Positions 44,743 to 55,147 are shown, numbered from the stretch's first letter. The stretch: 64,000 bases of DNA from Acidobacteriota bacterium (GCA_018268895.1 JAFDVP010000001.1:1488001-1552000), one strand, 5' to 3'. Notes: a model not told the origin generated them from the letters alone. Made by a program: numbers and translations.

Positions 44743-47718
44743 CTATTGAATCGTGACCTGATATTGATCGGTATGCCGGACAGTGTTGACCCCGTCGCTG
44801 CCCGCCGTCGTGATGGTAAATGTTTGTGTTCCAAGGGGAGTGCCGGGGTCCGTCGTCGATCCCGAACCTGAACCTGAGTTGCTGCCATTCTTGCCGGCCC
44901 CGCAGCCGATGTTGGCTGTGATGGCGACGGCCGCAAGCAACAGCAGGAGCTTCGATAGAGCAGTCCGCCGCCGAGGCGCTACAAACCAGAACAAGGCGGC
45001 AAGTGCCGAGCCTCCAAACAGATTCCAATCGCTACTCAGGCGCCCACTGCTCGCGGTCTGTGTGGTCGCTGCCGTGGTTGTAATCTGCAACGTCGTGCTT
45101 CCGCCTCCCGTCAGCGTAACCGGATTGAAGGAGCAGGTGGTCTCCGAGTTTGGAGGGGGGGTGCAGCCGAAGGTCACCGTGCCGTTGAACCCGCCCACCA
45201 TGCCAAGCAGAATTACTGCCTTGCCTGTCTGGCCAGCCTTTAGCGTCAGCGTTTGGGGGACCTTCGTAAGCGTGAAGTCGGCAATCGTCATTGGCAGCGT
45301 GGAAGAGGTGGCGGTATTGAAGTTGGCGTCGCCCCCGTAGATCGCATAAATGCTATGCGTACCAGCCAGCAACCCAGTCGAGGTAAAGATCGCAATGGAT
45401 TGGTTTGGTCCATTCGGTATAACGGCAGTCGCTGTACCAAGCTGAATCACCGAGCCATTGAAGGTGTCGTAGAACACCACATTGCCGGTTGGCCCAACTG
45501 CGTTGGTCGCAGTGGTGAATACCGTCGCCGTAAGGATGAGGTTGACGCCTGCAAGGCTGGTTCCGGTCGATGTATTGGATGTCAGCGTCAGCGTTGAAGG
45601 CAGCAGGATCGGCTGCACCGCCTGCGGGGACGACGTGCTGGTGTTCCAGTTGGCGTCGCCGCTGTACTTGGCAACGATGCTGTGCTGCACATTGCCAGAG
45701 AGAGCCTGACTTGTGCTGGCCTGGTTGGTTGCCACCGGAGCCGTCGCTATCAACTTGCCATTGTCATAAAACGAGACATTGCCGGAGAAGTTATAGGTCA
45801 GCTTCCCATTGCCATTGTTATTGATAATGGCGGTTAATGTTACCGGCTGCCCGGCCTGCGGTGCGGATGGCGTCAGGCTTAGCGTCGTATTCGTATTGCC
45901 TTTAGCCGTTGTGAACGTTAGATTTTTGGGCGCCTGGCATTGAAAATCCTGGTTGCCGGCACACGTCACCTGAACGGTATAAGCATTGGTCTGCGGAGGC
46001 GGCGCATCGATGTTGATGTTTGCCGTGGCCGTATTCCCTCCAGGATTCGGCGAGAGTGTCGCCGTATAAACAGCCCCGGTAATTCCCTGTACCTGTGCGG
46101 AGACCGTTCCTGTCGGCGAGGCGCCTGCATTCGGCAAGGACACCGTCGCGGTGATCGTCGCCGTGCTGCCATAGGGTACGTTCTGCTGCGGCGATATCAC
46201 CGCTGTCAGCGTTGCATTCACAATCGTCACAGTAATGACGACATTGCTGGTGCTCGCACTCCCCGCATAGCTCGAGTCACCCGAATAGGTAGCTGTCACC
46301 GAGTACGTACCGACATCCAGCGTGCTGACGGTAAAGGTAGCCTTGCCATTGCTCAGCTGCGACGAGCCGATTGTGCCCTGCGCGCTGGTAAACGTCACCG
46401 TGCCTGTCGGATTGGCCGTAGCATACGACGCGGGCGTAATCGTTGCCGTCAGCGTGATAGGGGTTCCGTAACCTGGGGTGTAATTATCGGCCACAAGCGC
46501 CGTTGTCGTGCTGATCGCTCCTGTTGCCCGTGGAAAGACCTTGACCAGCGTCTTCAAATTGACCGTGCCCAAACCGGTCGATTGCTCCCAGGTTCCGCTT
46601 GCCCCGTCTGCCTGCGAGTAGAGATCGGGGGTTGAGGCCAGGGAATACAACGTCGCGTTGACGTTTCCCTGCCGGCCATCGCTCTGCTGAACGATCTCCG
46701 TCATCGCATTGGCAAAATCGTCAACTGAACTTGTCGTCAAGTCTGGAGAGTGACGAAGAGCATCCTTCGGCAGTCCCGGTGCAGCTTGCCACGATGGGCG
46801 AGGATCCGCAGGGACAACAGCAGCATTGAGAGGAGCGGTCACAACAGCCGTCGCATCCGCAAGATTCCCCGTCTGCGTCTGGACCGATTGATCGCATGCA
46901 TTCGACGTAATGACGGTGATGCCCTGCGCGCTGGCCTGACGGAAGATGACGCGATACGCCTCGAACTCCGCCGCGCTCTGTGAGCCCGTGCACTCGCTCG
47001 TCGTGACCGTGATGATCGGTGCCGTGTTGGCGTCGACAGCGGAAGCGACAGCGTCTATTGGATCGGTTGCATCGCTCGACAAAACCGTCTTGAGGCCGGC
47101 GGCAGAGATAGCCATCACCTTCGTCTTCGACGATGCCGGAAGATTGTCCAGCCCTGATATCTCTGCCACCGTGGATGCTACTGCGAGAGGCATCGAAGGA
47201 AGCGCCGGGCTGGCGTAGCGCTGACTGCCGCCAACCGCATAGTTGCGCAGCGAAACAGTAAACGCGCGCTGCACCTGGTCGGCCGTTCCTGAAACCGAAA
47301 TTCTCGTTCTTGCAGGAGAGATGCTATCGACAGAAAGCCCCTGCGCCTGGAGCCACGCAGTCGTCGCCGAAAGCTGCTCGTCGCTTGCACCATAGCTGGC
47401 GGCAAACTGCTGCGGTGTAATCCAGTGGTGGTACGACGGCGACCCCACCGTGGTCTGGCTGGCCAGCAGTTGATCCAGCGCCGCGGCACGGTCGGCGGCG
47501 GGCGCAAGACGAAGCGTAAGCCTCATTGGCAGCGATACAGGAGTCGCACCGACATCCACTGTCTCCAGCGTCTGGTCAACCGTCGAAATGGTACGGGCCG
47601 CAACCTGCCGCCGCTGCCCCTGCACCATCGGTGCAAGCAAGCCAGACAGCAGCATTGCCGTCGAAACAGACAAGGTAAATACGCGGACTCTGCGGCAGAA
47701 ATAGGGACGTGTAACCAT
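44743..47718 (-). CDS. Secreted S53-like pseudo-peptidase with Ig-like repeats
   Basis: A 991-residue exported protein. An intact pro-kumamolisin activation domain (about 50-205: SPSYHHWITPQQFAASYG) leads into a shortened peptidase-like domain of about 190 residues. There the catalytic Glu/Asp helix reads DPIDAVASAV, the oxyanion strand reads VITSNACDQ instead of AASGDSG, and the Ser region reads TTSSVDDFANAM instead of GTSAAAPSFAG. It still keeps the GNVNATLYSLAS and STGLGTVNLKTL landmarks. Four or more bacterial Ig-like domains follow (GYGTPITLTATITP and similar). The C-terminus has the same helix-PRRR-helix-GCG-Ser/Gly-beta layout as its neighbour. Proteolysis is unlikely; a binding or adhesive role is more probable. 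Confidence 0.9.
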   Translation of the reverse strand: MVTRPYFCRRVRVFTLSVSTAMLLSGLLAPMVQGQRRQVAARTISTVDQTLETVDVGATPVSLPMRLTLRLAPAADRAAALDQLLASQTTVGSPSYHHWITPQQFAASYGASDEQLSATTAWLQAQGLSVDSISPARTRISVSGTADQVQRAFTVSLRNYAVGGSQRYASPALPSMPLAVASTVAEISGLDNLPASSKTKVMAISAAGLKTVLSSDATDPIDAVASAVDANTAPIITVTTSECTGSQSAAEFEAYRVIFRQASAQGITVITSNACDQSVQTQTGNLADATAVVTAPLNAAVVPADPRPSWQAAPGLPKDALRHSPDLTTSSVDDFANAMTEIVQQSDGRQGNVNATLYSLASTPDLYSQADGASGTWEQSTGLGTVNLKTLVKVFPRATGAISTTTALVADNYTPGYGTPITLTATITPASYATANPTGTVTFTSAQGTIGSSQLSNGKATFTVSTLDVGTYSVTATYSGDSSYAGSASTSNVVITVTIVNATLTAVISPQQNVPYGSTATITATVSLPNAGASPTGTVSAQVQGITGAVYTATLSPNPGGNTATANINIDAPPPQTNAYTVQVTCAGNQDFQCQAPKNLTFTTAKGNTNTTLSLTPSAPQAGQPVTLTAIINNNGNGKLTYNFSGNVSFYDNGKLIATAPVATNQASTSQALSGNVQHSIVAKYSGDANWNTSTSSPQAVQPILLPSTLTLTSNTSTGTSLAGVNLILTATVFTTATNAVGPTGNVVFYDTFNGSVIQLGTATAVIPNGPNQSIAIFTSTGLLAGTHSIYAIYGGDANFNTATSSTLPMTIADFTLTKVPQTLTLKAGQTGKAVILLGMVGGFNGTVTFGCTPPPNSETTCSFNPVTLTGGGSTTLQITTTAATTQTASSGRLSSDWNLFGGSALAALFWFVAPRRRTALSKLLLLLAAVAITANIGCGAGKNGSNSGSGSGSTTDPGTPLGTQTFTITTAGSDGVNTVRHTDQYQVTIQ

Positions 47719-47844
47719 AGGCCTTCCGCACGATGGTTACAAACGTGCATACAAAACACAATGCAAAATGACCGCCAGAGGGGGTAATCGAACTGGTGCT
47801 TTTGTGGGATGCCGGGCGCACCTCTTCGCAAGCGATAATGGCCG

Positions 47845-49656
47845 TTACAGCGAATACTTTCCTGCACCGATCACATGCTGTGCGACCTGCCTTCGCAGAG
47901 CGATCGTATCCGCTGGATCGTGCTTTGCAAGCCTGCGCAGAATGGCCAGCTGGGTTCGCAGCATATCTCCCTCAGCAACCGCTGCAATAATCCGGCGCGC
48001 CGAAAGCTCTATCTTCTCCATCGCTACAGACGCATAAATGCGCGCCATCGCTACAGCAATGGCCGATGTGCCCTTCGTGGACATTTTCTCCGCACGAAGA
48101 ATCGCTGACTCCATCGCGAACACCTCGATGATCATATCGGCAATGGCCGCCATCACCTCCTCCTGCTCGGCAAGCTGCTGCATATACTTCTGGGTTGCCG
48201 ACCCTGCGGCGAACAGGCTGAGCTTCTTCGCGCTCGCAAGCAGAGCGTACTCCTCCGCGAGCACCCCCTCGCGGTCTTCTTTCGCGACGGGTCCGGCCAT
48301 CACTTCATCCATCAGTTGCTTGATCGCCGACATCAGAGCGAGCTTCCCACTGATAGCCGACTTCATCAGCCATCCGGTGATGATCAGACGATTGATCTCG
48401 TTGGTCCCCTCAAAGATGCGATTGATGCGCGAATCGCGATAGGCACGCTCCGCAGAATACTCTTCGACATAGCCATAGCCTGCATAGATCTGCAGCACGT
48501 CGTCCACAACGAGGTCGAGCATCTCCGAAGCCCACACCTTTACGATCGAGCACTCAACCGCATACTCTTCAATCGCCTTCTGGATTGCGCTGGTGTCGTG
48601 CTTATCCACTGTTGCCAGCGCGGCATCAATCAACCCAACCGTGCGATAGCTCAGGGCCTCGCCCACAAACACGCCCATCGCGCAGTCAGCAATCTTCTCC
48701 TGAATCAACCCGAACTCCGAGATCGTCTTACCAAAGGCCTTTCTCTCCTTCGCATACTGAATGCCACGCCCCAGACACACCCGCGCCGCGCCCACGGCGG
48801 CATTGCCCAGCTTGTACCGCCCGACATTCAGAATGTTGAACGCGATGTGATGCCCCTTGCCCACCTCGCCCAGCAGATTCGACGCCGGAATCTTGCAGTC
48901 CGCCAGAATCAGCGGACAGGTCGAGCTGCCGCGAATCCCCAGCTTATGCTCCTCCTTGCCCACGGTGAAACCAGGCGTGCCACGCTCCACAAGAAACGCA
49001 GTCAACCGCTCTTTGCCAACATCCTGTCCGTCCTTCACCTCGCACTTGGCAAAGATGGTAAAGACGTCGGCAAAGCCCGCATTCGTGATCCACATCTTCT
49101 CGCCGTTCAGCGTATACGTTTGTCCATCGTCTGATAGAACTGCACGCGCACGCGCATTGAGGGCATCTGAACCCGACGTCGACTCCGAGAGTGCATAAGC
49201 GCCAATGAACTCACCACTAGCCAGTTTGGGCAGATACTTCTTCTTCTGCTCCTCAGTGCCATACCAGACAATCGGCAGCGTTCCAATTCCTACATGCGCT
49301 GAGAATGAGACAGAAAAGCTGCCCTGCTTCGCGATGTTGTCCGCGATGATGGCCGACGTCACCTTATCCATCTCCAGGCCGCCATACTCCTCGGGAATAT
49401 CGACCGAAGTCAGGCCAAGGTCGCTGGCCTGTTTGATCAGCTTGCGAGTAACGGCGTAGTCCTTCGCCTCAATCGCATCCGAGACCGGCACAATCTCATT
49501 CAGCGCAAACTCGCTCGTCGTCTGCGCGATCTGGCGCTGCTCCTCCGTAAAATCTTCAGGAAAGAAGCAGTCCGCAGGAGCCGCGTTCGAAATAAGAAAA
49601 CTTCCGCCAGGGATGATCTTCTTGTCGGTAGCAGTGGGAGCAGTCATTGTGGACAT
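47845..49656 (-). CDS. Acyl-CoA dehydrogenase
   Basis: A 603-residue FAD-dependent acyl-CoA dehydrogenase, longer than the usual 380-400 because of an extra C-terminal helical domain like that of very-long-chain enzymes. It has YALSESTSGSDALNARA, NGEKMWITNAGFADVF, the FAD-binding RVCLGRGIQYAKERKAFGK and YGYVEEYSAERAYRDSRINR with IFEGTNEINRL. It starts with GAGGTAACGCC before the ATG. It is the last gene of a beta-oxidation operon with thiolase and a FadN-like enzyme. Its start overlaps the upstream small membrane protein by 13 bp. Confidence 0.95.
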   Translation of the reverse strand: MSTMTAPTATDKKIIPGGSFLISNAAPADCFFPEDFTEEQRQIAQTTSEFALNEIVPVSDAIEAKDYAVTRKLIKQASDLGLTSVDIPEEYGGLEMDKVTSAIIADNIAKQGSFSVSFSAHVGIGTLPIVWYGTEEQKKKYLPKLASGEFIGAYALSESTSGSDALNARARAVLSDDGQTYTLNGEKMWITNAGFADVFTIFAKCEVKDGQDVGKERLTAFLVERGTPGFTVGKEEHKLGIRGSSTCPLILADCKIPASNLLGEVGKGHHIAFNILNVGRYKLGNAAVGAARVCLGRGIQYAKERKAFGKTISEFGLIQEKIADCAMGVFVGEALSYRTVGLIDAALATVDKHDTSAIQKAIEEYAVECSIVKVWASEMLDLVVDDVLQIYAGYGYVEEYSAERAYRDSRINRIFEGTNEINRLIITGWLMKSAISGKLALMSAIKQLMDEVMAGPVAKEDREGVLAEEYALLASAKKLSLFAAGSATQKYMQQLAEQEEVMAAIADMIIEVFAMESAILRAEKMSTKGTSAIAVAMARIYASVAMEKIELSARRIIAAVAEGDMLRTQLAILRRLAKHDPADTIALRRQVAQHVIGAGKYSL

Positions 49657-50069
49657 GGCGTTACCTCAATGTGGCGCAGTTGGATGAGTTTGAATATCGC
49701 GATGACGGCTGACATAAATCCTGGAAAAACGAAGAAAATGTCTATTCCAGTCCATCGGAATGTGTCGGACCGGCTCCAGATCGGCATATGGTCATAAACG
49801 TAACCGCATGGGAGAAAAAGTGAGCTCAGAATAGTGATGACGACAAAGCTTCTTTGATGAGACGAATGTTTGAGTACTCCAATCACAAGTCCCACAGATG
49901 AAAGAGTGAAAAACACGGTTTCCACGGAGATGGCTTGCATCGGACCGGGAGCCAGCAATCTGAGTACAGAAAGGAAGAGATGCCACCCGGTCATCATCAG
50001 GCTTTCGGCTAGAACAAAACCGAGAACCAGTCCGTATATTGCACTCCCGCGACCTGTTAGCAGATTCAT
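49644..50069 (-). CDS. Small four-helix membrane protein in the fad operon
   Basis: A 141-residue protein with four hydrophobic segments ([68 protein letters not shown]). It starts 3 bp after the thiolase stop and overlaps the acyl-CoA dehydrogenase start by 13 bp, so it fits tightly into the operon. I recognise no family. Its position suggests a link to fatty-acid use, or it may be an unrelated insertion. Confidence 0.65.
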   Translation of the reverse strand: MNLLTGRGSAIYGLVLGFVLAESLMMTGWHLFLSVLRLLAPGPMQAISVETVFFTLSSVGLVIGVLKHSSHQRSFVVITILSSLFLPCGYVYDHMPIWSRSDTFRWTGIDIFFVFPGFMSAVIAIFKLIQLRHIEVTPCPQ

Positions 50070-50072
50070 CGT

Positions 50073-51254
50073 TCAATCCACAGCCTCAAATATCCCAGCA
50101 GCCCCCATCCCACCGCCCACACACATCGTCACCATGCCGTACTTCGCCTTCCGCCGAGACATCTCGCGCATCAGCGTCGCCGTTAGCTTCGCCCCCGTGC
50201 ATCCCAGCGGATGCCCCAAAGCGATCGCGCCGCCGTTCACATTCAGCTTCGCCGGATCGATCCCCAGCACCTTCACCACCGCCAGCGACTGCGCCGCAAA
50301 GGCCTCGTTCAGCTCGATCACATCAATCTGATCGAGCGTGAGCCCTGCGAGCTTCAGCGCCTTCGGAATCGCATGGATAGGACCGATGCCCATCTCCTCC
50401 GGATCGCACCCCGCATAGGCGAACGCAATGAACCTGGCCATCGGCTTCACCCCAAGCTGCGCCGCGCGCTCCGCCGACATCACCACCGCAGCCGCCGCGC
50501 CATCCGAGGTCTGCGACGAGTTCCCCGCCGTCACTGTTCCCTTCGCATGAAACACCGGCTTCAGCTTGGCCAGCGCCTCCAACGAAGTATCCGCCCGCGG
50601 CCCCTCATCCACCTTGAAAACCGTCTCCACCGGCTTCAGCCTTCCCTTTCCATCGGCAGCGTTCGTGGTCACCGTCACGGGCACGATCTCATCGTCAAAC
50701 CTGCCAGCCTTGATCGCCGCTAGCGCCTTCTGATGGCTCTGGTACGAAAACTCATCCATCGCCTCGCGCGCAATCCCGTAGTGCTTCGCCACCCGTTCCG
50801 CCGTAAGCCCCATCGACATGTACGACCCCGGGTAGTTCTCCACCAGCCACGGATTCACCGAGACCTTGTTCCCGCCGAACGGCACATACGACATGCTCTC
50901 CGTACCGCCCGCAACAATCACATCAGCACCACCGCCGCGAATTCTCTCCGCCGCCAGCGCAATCGACTGCAACCCCGAAGCACAATACCGATTGATCGTC
51001 ATCGCCGAAGCCGTCACCGGCAGGCCTGCGCGAAAGCTGGCTACGCGCGCGACATTCATTCCCTGCTCCGCCTCCGGCATCGCGCAGCCAAGAATGACAT
51101 CCTCAATCTCAGAACGATCAAGCTGCGGAATTCGCTCCAGCGCACCTGTGATTGCAGTCGCAGCCAGGTCATCCGGTCGCGTCGTCTTCAACATCCCACG
51201 CGGAGCCTTCCCTACCGCCGTCCGAACCGCCGATGCAATCACCACGTCTCTCAT
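50073..51254 (-). CDS. fadA: Acetyl-CoA acyltransferase (thiolase)
   Basis: A 393-residue thiolase with the nucleophilic Cys in [11 protein letters not shown], the C-terminal His in [19 protein letters not shown] and the second Cys in [16 protein letters not shown]. It opens with [17 protein letters not shown]. It follows the FadN-like gene by 16 bp and would perform the final beta-oxidation step. The degradative role is preferred over acetoacetyl-CoA synthesis because of the operon. Confidence 0.94.
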   Translation of the reverse strand: MRDVVIASAVRTAVGKAPRGMLKTTRPDDLAATAITGALERIPQLDRSEIEDVILGCAMPEAEQGMNVARVASFRAGLPVTASAMTINRYCASGLQSIALAAERIRGGGADVIVAGGTESMSYVPFGGNKVSVNPWLVENYPGSYMSMGLTAERVAKHYGIAREAMDEFSYQSHQKALAAIKAGRFDDEIVPVTVTTNAADGKGRLKPVETVFKVDEGPRADTSLEALAKLKPVFHAKGTVTAGNSSQTSDGAAAAVVMSAERAAQLGVKPMARFIAFAYAGCDPEEMGIGPIHAIPKALKLAGLTLDQIDVIELNEAFAAQSLAVVKVLGIDPAKLNVNGGAIALGHPLGCTGAKLTATLMREMSRRKAKYGMVTMCVGGGMGAAGIFEAVD

Positions 51255-51270
51255 AACAGTTTCCTTCCCG

Positions 51271-53760
51271 CTAGTTCCTCAGCGGCTTGCCCGTCTTCAA
51301 CGTAAAGGCGATGCGCTCCTGCGTCTTCTTCTCGCCACACAGCGAGAGGAACGCCTCGCGCTCGAGGTCCAGCAGATATTGCTCGCTCACCGAAGTCCCC
51401 GGCGCAACGCGGCCTCCCGCGAGTACGTGCGCCACATGGTTTGCCACCTTCACGTCGTGGTCCGAGATGTACCCGCCCTCGCGCATCGTCCACACGGCGA
51501 GCTTCAACGTGGCGAGCACCGATTCTCCCGGCGCCGAAATCTCCGTTCGCGGCGCGGGCGCGCTGTAACCCGCGTCGGCAAGCGCGCGTGCGCGGAGTTT
51601 CGCGTCGATCAACAGGCGGTCGCGGTTCGCCGTGATGTTGTCGGAGGCGCGAAGAAAGCCCAGCCCGCGCGCCTCTGCCGCGCTGGTCGACACCGTGGCC
51701 TTCGCAATCGTCTCGAAGTTCTTCTTCACTGCCTCGAAGATCTCAATGCCTTCACCACGCGCGTCAGGGCGTATGCTCGTGCCCGCCTCCACCGACCGCA
51801 GCAGCATCTCCTTGCAACCACCGCCGCCCGGAATCAACCCCACACCCGTCTCCACCAGCCCCATATACAGCTCGGCATGTGGTTGACGGGCCGTAGCATG
51901 GAGGCTGATCTCCACGCCGCCGCCCAGACACATTCCATAAGGCGCGACGACAACAGGCCGCGGACAGAACTTGATCGCCTGCGTCATGCCCTGGAACGCG
52001 CGCACCATCAGGTCGATCTCGTCCCACTCCTCCTCCTGCACCGAGAGCAGTAACTGCATCAGGTTCGCGCCAACGGAGAAGTTGCCGGAGTCGCCAGTAA
52101 TAACAAACGCCTCGAAGTTCGCCACCTGCTCACTGGACGGCTTCAAAGTCTGCGTGATCAGCGAGACGATGTCACCCCCCAGCGCATTCATCTTCGAGTG
52201 CAGCTCAATTGCCGCCACCCCATCGCCCAGGTCAACGACTGACGCGCCCGGATTCTTCTTCACCACGCCACGCGCCTTCTTCACAATCACAAGCGAGCCC
52301 GTACCCTCAGCCGCAGGCACCGGCTTATAGCTCGCCGAGAACGGATCAAAATAAGCTCTCCCGCTCGCGACCGAAGTATCGTCCTTGTACCAGGACGGCT
52401 CCTCGCCATGCTCGTCGGCCCACTTCAGCAGCCGCTCAACATTCGCCGCAATCGGCGCACCCGCCGCGCGCATCTTCTCCGTCGTGGCCTTCACACCCAC
52501 AGCATCGAAGATCTCAAATGGCCCAAGCTCCCAGTTGAAGCCCGTCCGCATCGCCGTATCCACCTCGACGATGTTCGCCGCCGGCTCACCCGCCTTATCC
52601 GACACGCGGTGCGCCGCATACATGAACAACTCCGTCAGCAGCGGCCAGTAGAACGCCGCCGCCTTGTCTCTCTTCACATCGCCGTGTAACAGTTGCGCCA
52701 CCCGCGCGCCTGTCGCCTCCACATTCTTCGCCATCTCCAGCGCCGGAAACTTCGGCCGTTCCGCCAGCTTGTACTCCAGCGCCTTCCAGTCGAGCGCCAG
52801 CCGGATATCGCGCCCCTCGGTGTCCTTGCCTTCCTTCTTATAGAAACCCTGCCCAACCTTATCGCCGATCCACTTCTTCTCTAACATCGTGCCAATGAAC
52901 GCCGGCAGCTTCACATCCGTGCGCTCATCGCCAATCGCCGCGGCCTTCGCCTCGAAGTTCCTTGCCACATGCGCCAGTACATCCACACCCACCAGATCGC
53001 CCAGCCGGAACGTCCCCGTCTTCGGCCACCCCAGCGCCGACCCCGTTAGGGCGTCCACTTCTTCGATCGTCAGCCCCTGCTCCTGCATCAGCCGAATCGC
53101 GTTACCCATCGAGAACGTGCCAACCCTGTTCGCGATAAAGTTCGGCGTGTCGCGCGACCGCACGATCGCCTTGCCCAGCCGCTGATCGCAGAAGTGCGCA
53201 ATCGTTGCGACAGCTTCTTCGTTCGTCTCCTCCAGCGGAATAATCTCCAGCAGCCGCATATACCGCGGCGGATTGAAGAAGTGCGTTCCGAAGAACAGCG
53301 GCTTCACTTCGGTTGGCAGCGCTTCCGCAAGGCTGGCGATCGGCAGGCCGCTGGTGTTCGAAGTCATGATGGCGTCCGCGCGGCGATGCGGCAGGACCTT
53401 CGCATACAGAGCGTGCTTGATCTCAAGATTTTCGGCCACCGCCTCCACGATCCAGTCGCAGTCCGCGGTTAGCGCCATGTCGTCGTCGAAGTTTCCAGGC
53501 GTAATCAGGCGTGCGGAATCGTCTACATAAAATGCAGCGGGCTTCGCCGTCTTCAGTCCATCGATCGCCGACCGCGCGATGCTGCTTCGTTGCTGCTTCG
53601 ACGCTCCCGCCTCAAGCCCGGGCGGCACGATGTCGAGCAGAACAACCGGCAACCCGGCATTGGCAATATGCGCGGCAATCCGCGACCCCATCGTTCCCGC
53701 ACCAAGCACTGCTACCTTACGAATCGTACGTTTGGCCCCAGTGATCCCGCTGTTCGACAT
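51271..53760 (-). CDS. FadN-type 3-hydroxyacyl-CoA dehydrogenase / enoyl-CoA hydratase
   Basis: An 829-residue bifunctional enzyme. The N-terminal NAD-binding 3-hydroxyacyl-CoA dehydrogenase has [50 protein letters not shown] and [14 protein letters not shown] [13 protein letters not shown]. The C-terminal hydratase/isomerase domain has [25 protein letters not shown] and [17 protein letters not shown]. This order (dehydrogenase first) matches FadN of Bacillus rather than FadB of E. coli. The ATG at 53760 follows GGAGAGA. It is the first gene of the fad operon. A FadR-like palindrome sits in its promoter. Confidence 0.94.
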   Translation of the reverse strand: MSNSGITGAKRTIRKVAVLGAGTMGSRIAAHIANAGLPVVLLDIVPPGLEAGASKQQRSSIARSAIDGLKTAKPAAFYVDDSARLITPGNFDDDMALTADCDWIVEAVAENLEIKHALYAKVLPHRRADAIMTSNTSGLPIASLAEALPTEVKPLFFGTHFFNPPRYMRLLEIIPLEETNEEAVATIAHFCDQRLGKAIVRSRDTPNFIANRVGTFSMGNAIRLMQEQGLTIEEVDALTGSALGWPKTGTFRLGDLVGVDVLAHVARNFEAKAAAIGDERTDVKLPAFIGTMLEKKWIGDKVGQGFYKKEGKDTEGRDIRLALDWKALEYKLAERPKFPALEMAKNVEATGARVAQLLHGDVKRDKAAAFYWPLLTELFMYAAHRVSDKAGEPAANIVEVDTAMRTGFNWELGPFEIFDAVGVKATTEKMRAAGAPIAANVERLLKWADEHGEEPSWYKDDTSVASGRAYFDPFSASYKPVPAAEGTGSLVIVKKARGVVKKNPGASVVDLGDGVAAIELHSKMNALGGDIVSLITQTLKPSSEQVANFEAFVITGDSGNFSVGANLMQLLLSVQEEEWDEIDLMVRAFQGMTQAIKFCPRPVVVAPYGMCLGGGVEISLHATARQPHAELYMGLVETGVGLIPGGGGCKEMLLRSVEAGTSIRPDARGEGIEIFEAVKKNFETIAKATVSTSAAEARGLGFLRASDNITANRDRLLIDAKLRARALADAGYSAPAPRTEISAPGESVLATLKLAVWTMREGGYISDHDVKVANHVAHVLAGGRVAPGTSVSEQYLLDLEREAFLSLCGEKKTQERIAFTLKTGKPLRN

Positions 53761-53805
53761 TCTCTCCGCTCGCTCCCGTCGCAAACCAGCTTCCAATGCG
53801 GATGA

Positions 53806-53835
53806 AGAATACTGAATGACTATTCAGCACGTCAA
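53806..53835 (-). promoter_or_regulatory. fad operon promoter with FadR-like operator in the spacer
   Basis: On the minus strand TTGACG (53830-53835) and TATTCT (53806-53811) are separated by 18 bp. That spacer holds CTGAATAGTCATTCAG, a perfect 6-bp inverted repeat with a 4-bp centre (53812-53827). The plus-strand reading TGAATGACTATTCA closely resembles the operator of the TetR-family acyl-CoA-responsive FadR of Bacillus. A repressor bound here would block RNA polymerase. It lies 46-75 bp upstream of the FadN-like start. Confidence 0.75.
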
Positions 53836-53918
53836 GAACCGCTGATTGCCAACTCGTAAGCTGCCGGTTATCTGCAACTTTCCTCCTTGTACAGTTGAAG
53901 CCGTATCATGCAGACCAT

Positions 53919-55133
53919 ATGAGTGCCGAGATCAGGAACCACACCGCACAATTACTCTCGCGGAGAGAGTTTTGCACATGGGGTGGCGGAGCCGTTGCCA
54001 GCCTCCTTACGCGCAGTCTTTGGGCCGCTCCCGCAAAGGGAGGCTACCTGCTCGTCGCCTCCACCGACCGCGAACGCATCATGAAGGCGGCGGACGGCTA
54101 TCTCTCCGCCGCCCCCCTCACCGTGACCGCATCGCACAGCGAACGCAGCCCTGGCAGCCCGCACGACTACTACTCCGAGGGCGACTACTGGTGGCCCGAT
54201 CCAAAGAACCCCGGCGGCCCCTACATCCGCCGCGACGGCGAGTCCAACCCCGCGAACTTCAACGGGCATCGCGAGGCCATGGTCCGTCTCAGTCTCATCG
54301 TGCCCGCGCTCACCGCCGCGTGGCTGCTTACGCGCCAGAAGAAGTACTCCGACCATGCAGACCATCACCTTCGCGCGTGGTTCGTCGACTCCGCCACGAA
54401 GATGAACCCGAACCTCGAACATGCGCAGGCGATCTTCGGTGTCAACAAGGGCCGCGGCATCGGCATCATCGACACGCTGCATCTGGTCGAAGTTGCGCGC
54501 GCCGCAACGCTGCTGGGCAACGCCAGCGCGCTCAAGACCAGCGGCGAGGTCCGGCGCTGGTTCGCCGAATACCTGGAATGGATGCGCACCTCAAAGAACG
54601 GCCAGGAGGAGCGCGGCGCGAAGAACAACCACGGCACCTGCTGGGTGCTCCAGGCCGCGGAGTTTGCCCGCTTCACCGGCAACGATGATGTCGTCGCATG
54701 GTGCCGCGACCGCTTCCGCACCACACTGGTCCCCAGCCAGATCGCCCCCGACGGCAGCCTTCCGCTGGAACTGGCCCGCACCAAACCCTACAGCTACTCC
54801 CTCTTCGACATGGACGTGCTCTGCTGCCTTGCGCAAAGCGCGTCCACACCGCAAGAAGATCTCTGGGCCTTCGCCACACCCGATGGGCGAAGCCTCAGGA
54901 AGATGATGGAATTCATGGTTCCGTTCATCGACGACAAGAGCAAGTGGCCCTTCGAGCACGACGTCGAACATTGGGATGACTTCCCCGTTCGCAATCCTGC
55001 GCTTCTCTTCGCGGGTATCGCCTACGATCAACCTGGCTATCTCACCGTTTGGAAAAGGCTCAATCCTGATCCAACGGTCCCTGAGGTCATTCGCAACTTC
55101 CCTGTCCGCCAGCCAATCCTCTGGGTATCATGA
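53919..55133 (+). CDS. Tat-exported alginate-lyase-family protein
   Basis: A 404-residue protein from the ATG at 53919 (the TTG 24 bp upstream is less likely). It starts with a Tat-type signal (SRREFCTWGGGAVASLL, cleavage near LWAAPA). The mature domain matches the alpha/alpha-barrel alginate lyase family (PF05426, PL5-like): YSEGDYWWPDPKNPGGPYI, a FNGHREAM segment, and the active-site string KNNHGTCWVLQAAEFAR. It probably cleaves a uronic-acid polysaccharide in the periplasm, but the substrate could be something other than alginate. It is convergent with a GH105 gene and separated from it by a strong terminator. Confidence 0.9.
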   Translation: MSAEIRNHTAQLLSRREFCTWGGGAVASLLTRSLWAAPAKGGYLLVASTDRERIMKAADGYLSAAPLTVTASHSERSPGSPHDYYSEGDYWWPDPKNPGGPYIRRDGESNPANFNGHREAMVRLSLIVPALTAAWLLTRQKKYSDHADHHLRAWFVDSATKMNPNLEHAQAIFGVNKGRGIGIIDTLHLVEVARAATLLGNASALKTSGEVRRWFAEYLEWMRTSKNGQEERGAKNNHGTCWVLQAAEFARFTGNDDVVAWCRDRFRTTLVPSQIAPDGSLPLELARTKPYSYSLFDMDVLCCLAQSASTPQEDLWAFATPDGRSLRKMMEFMVPFIDDKSKWPFEHDVEHWDDFPVRNPALLFAGIAYDQPGYLTVWKRLNPDPTVPEVIRNFPVRQPILWVS

Positions 55134-55147
55134 TTCTGATTAAAGAC

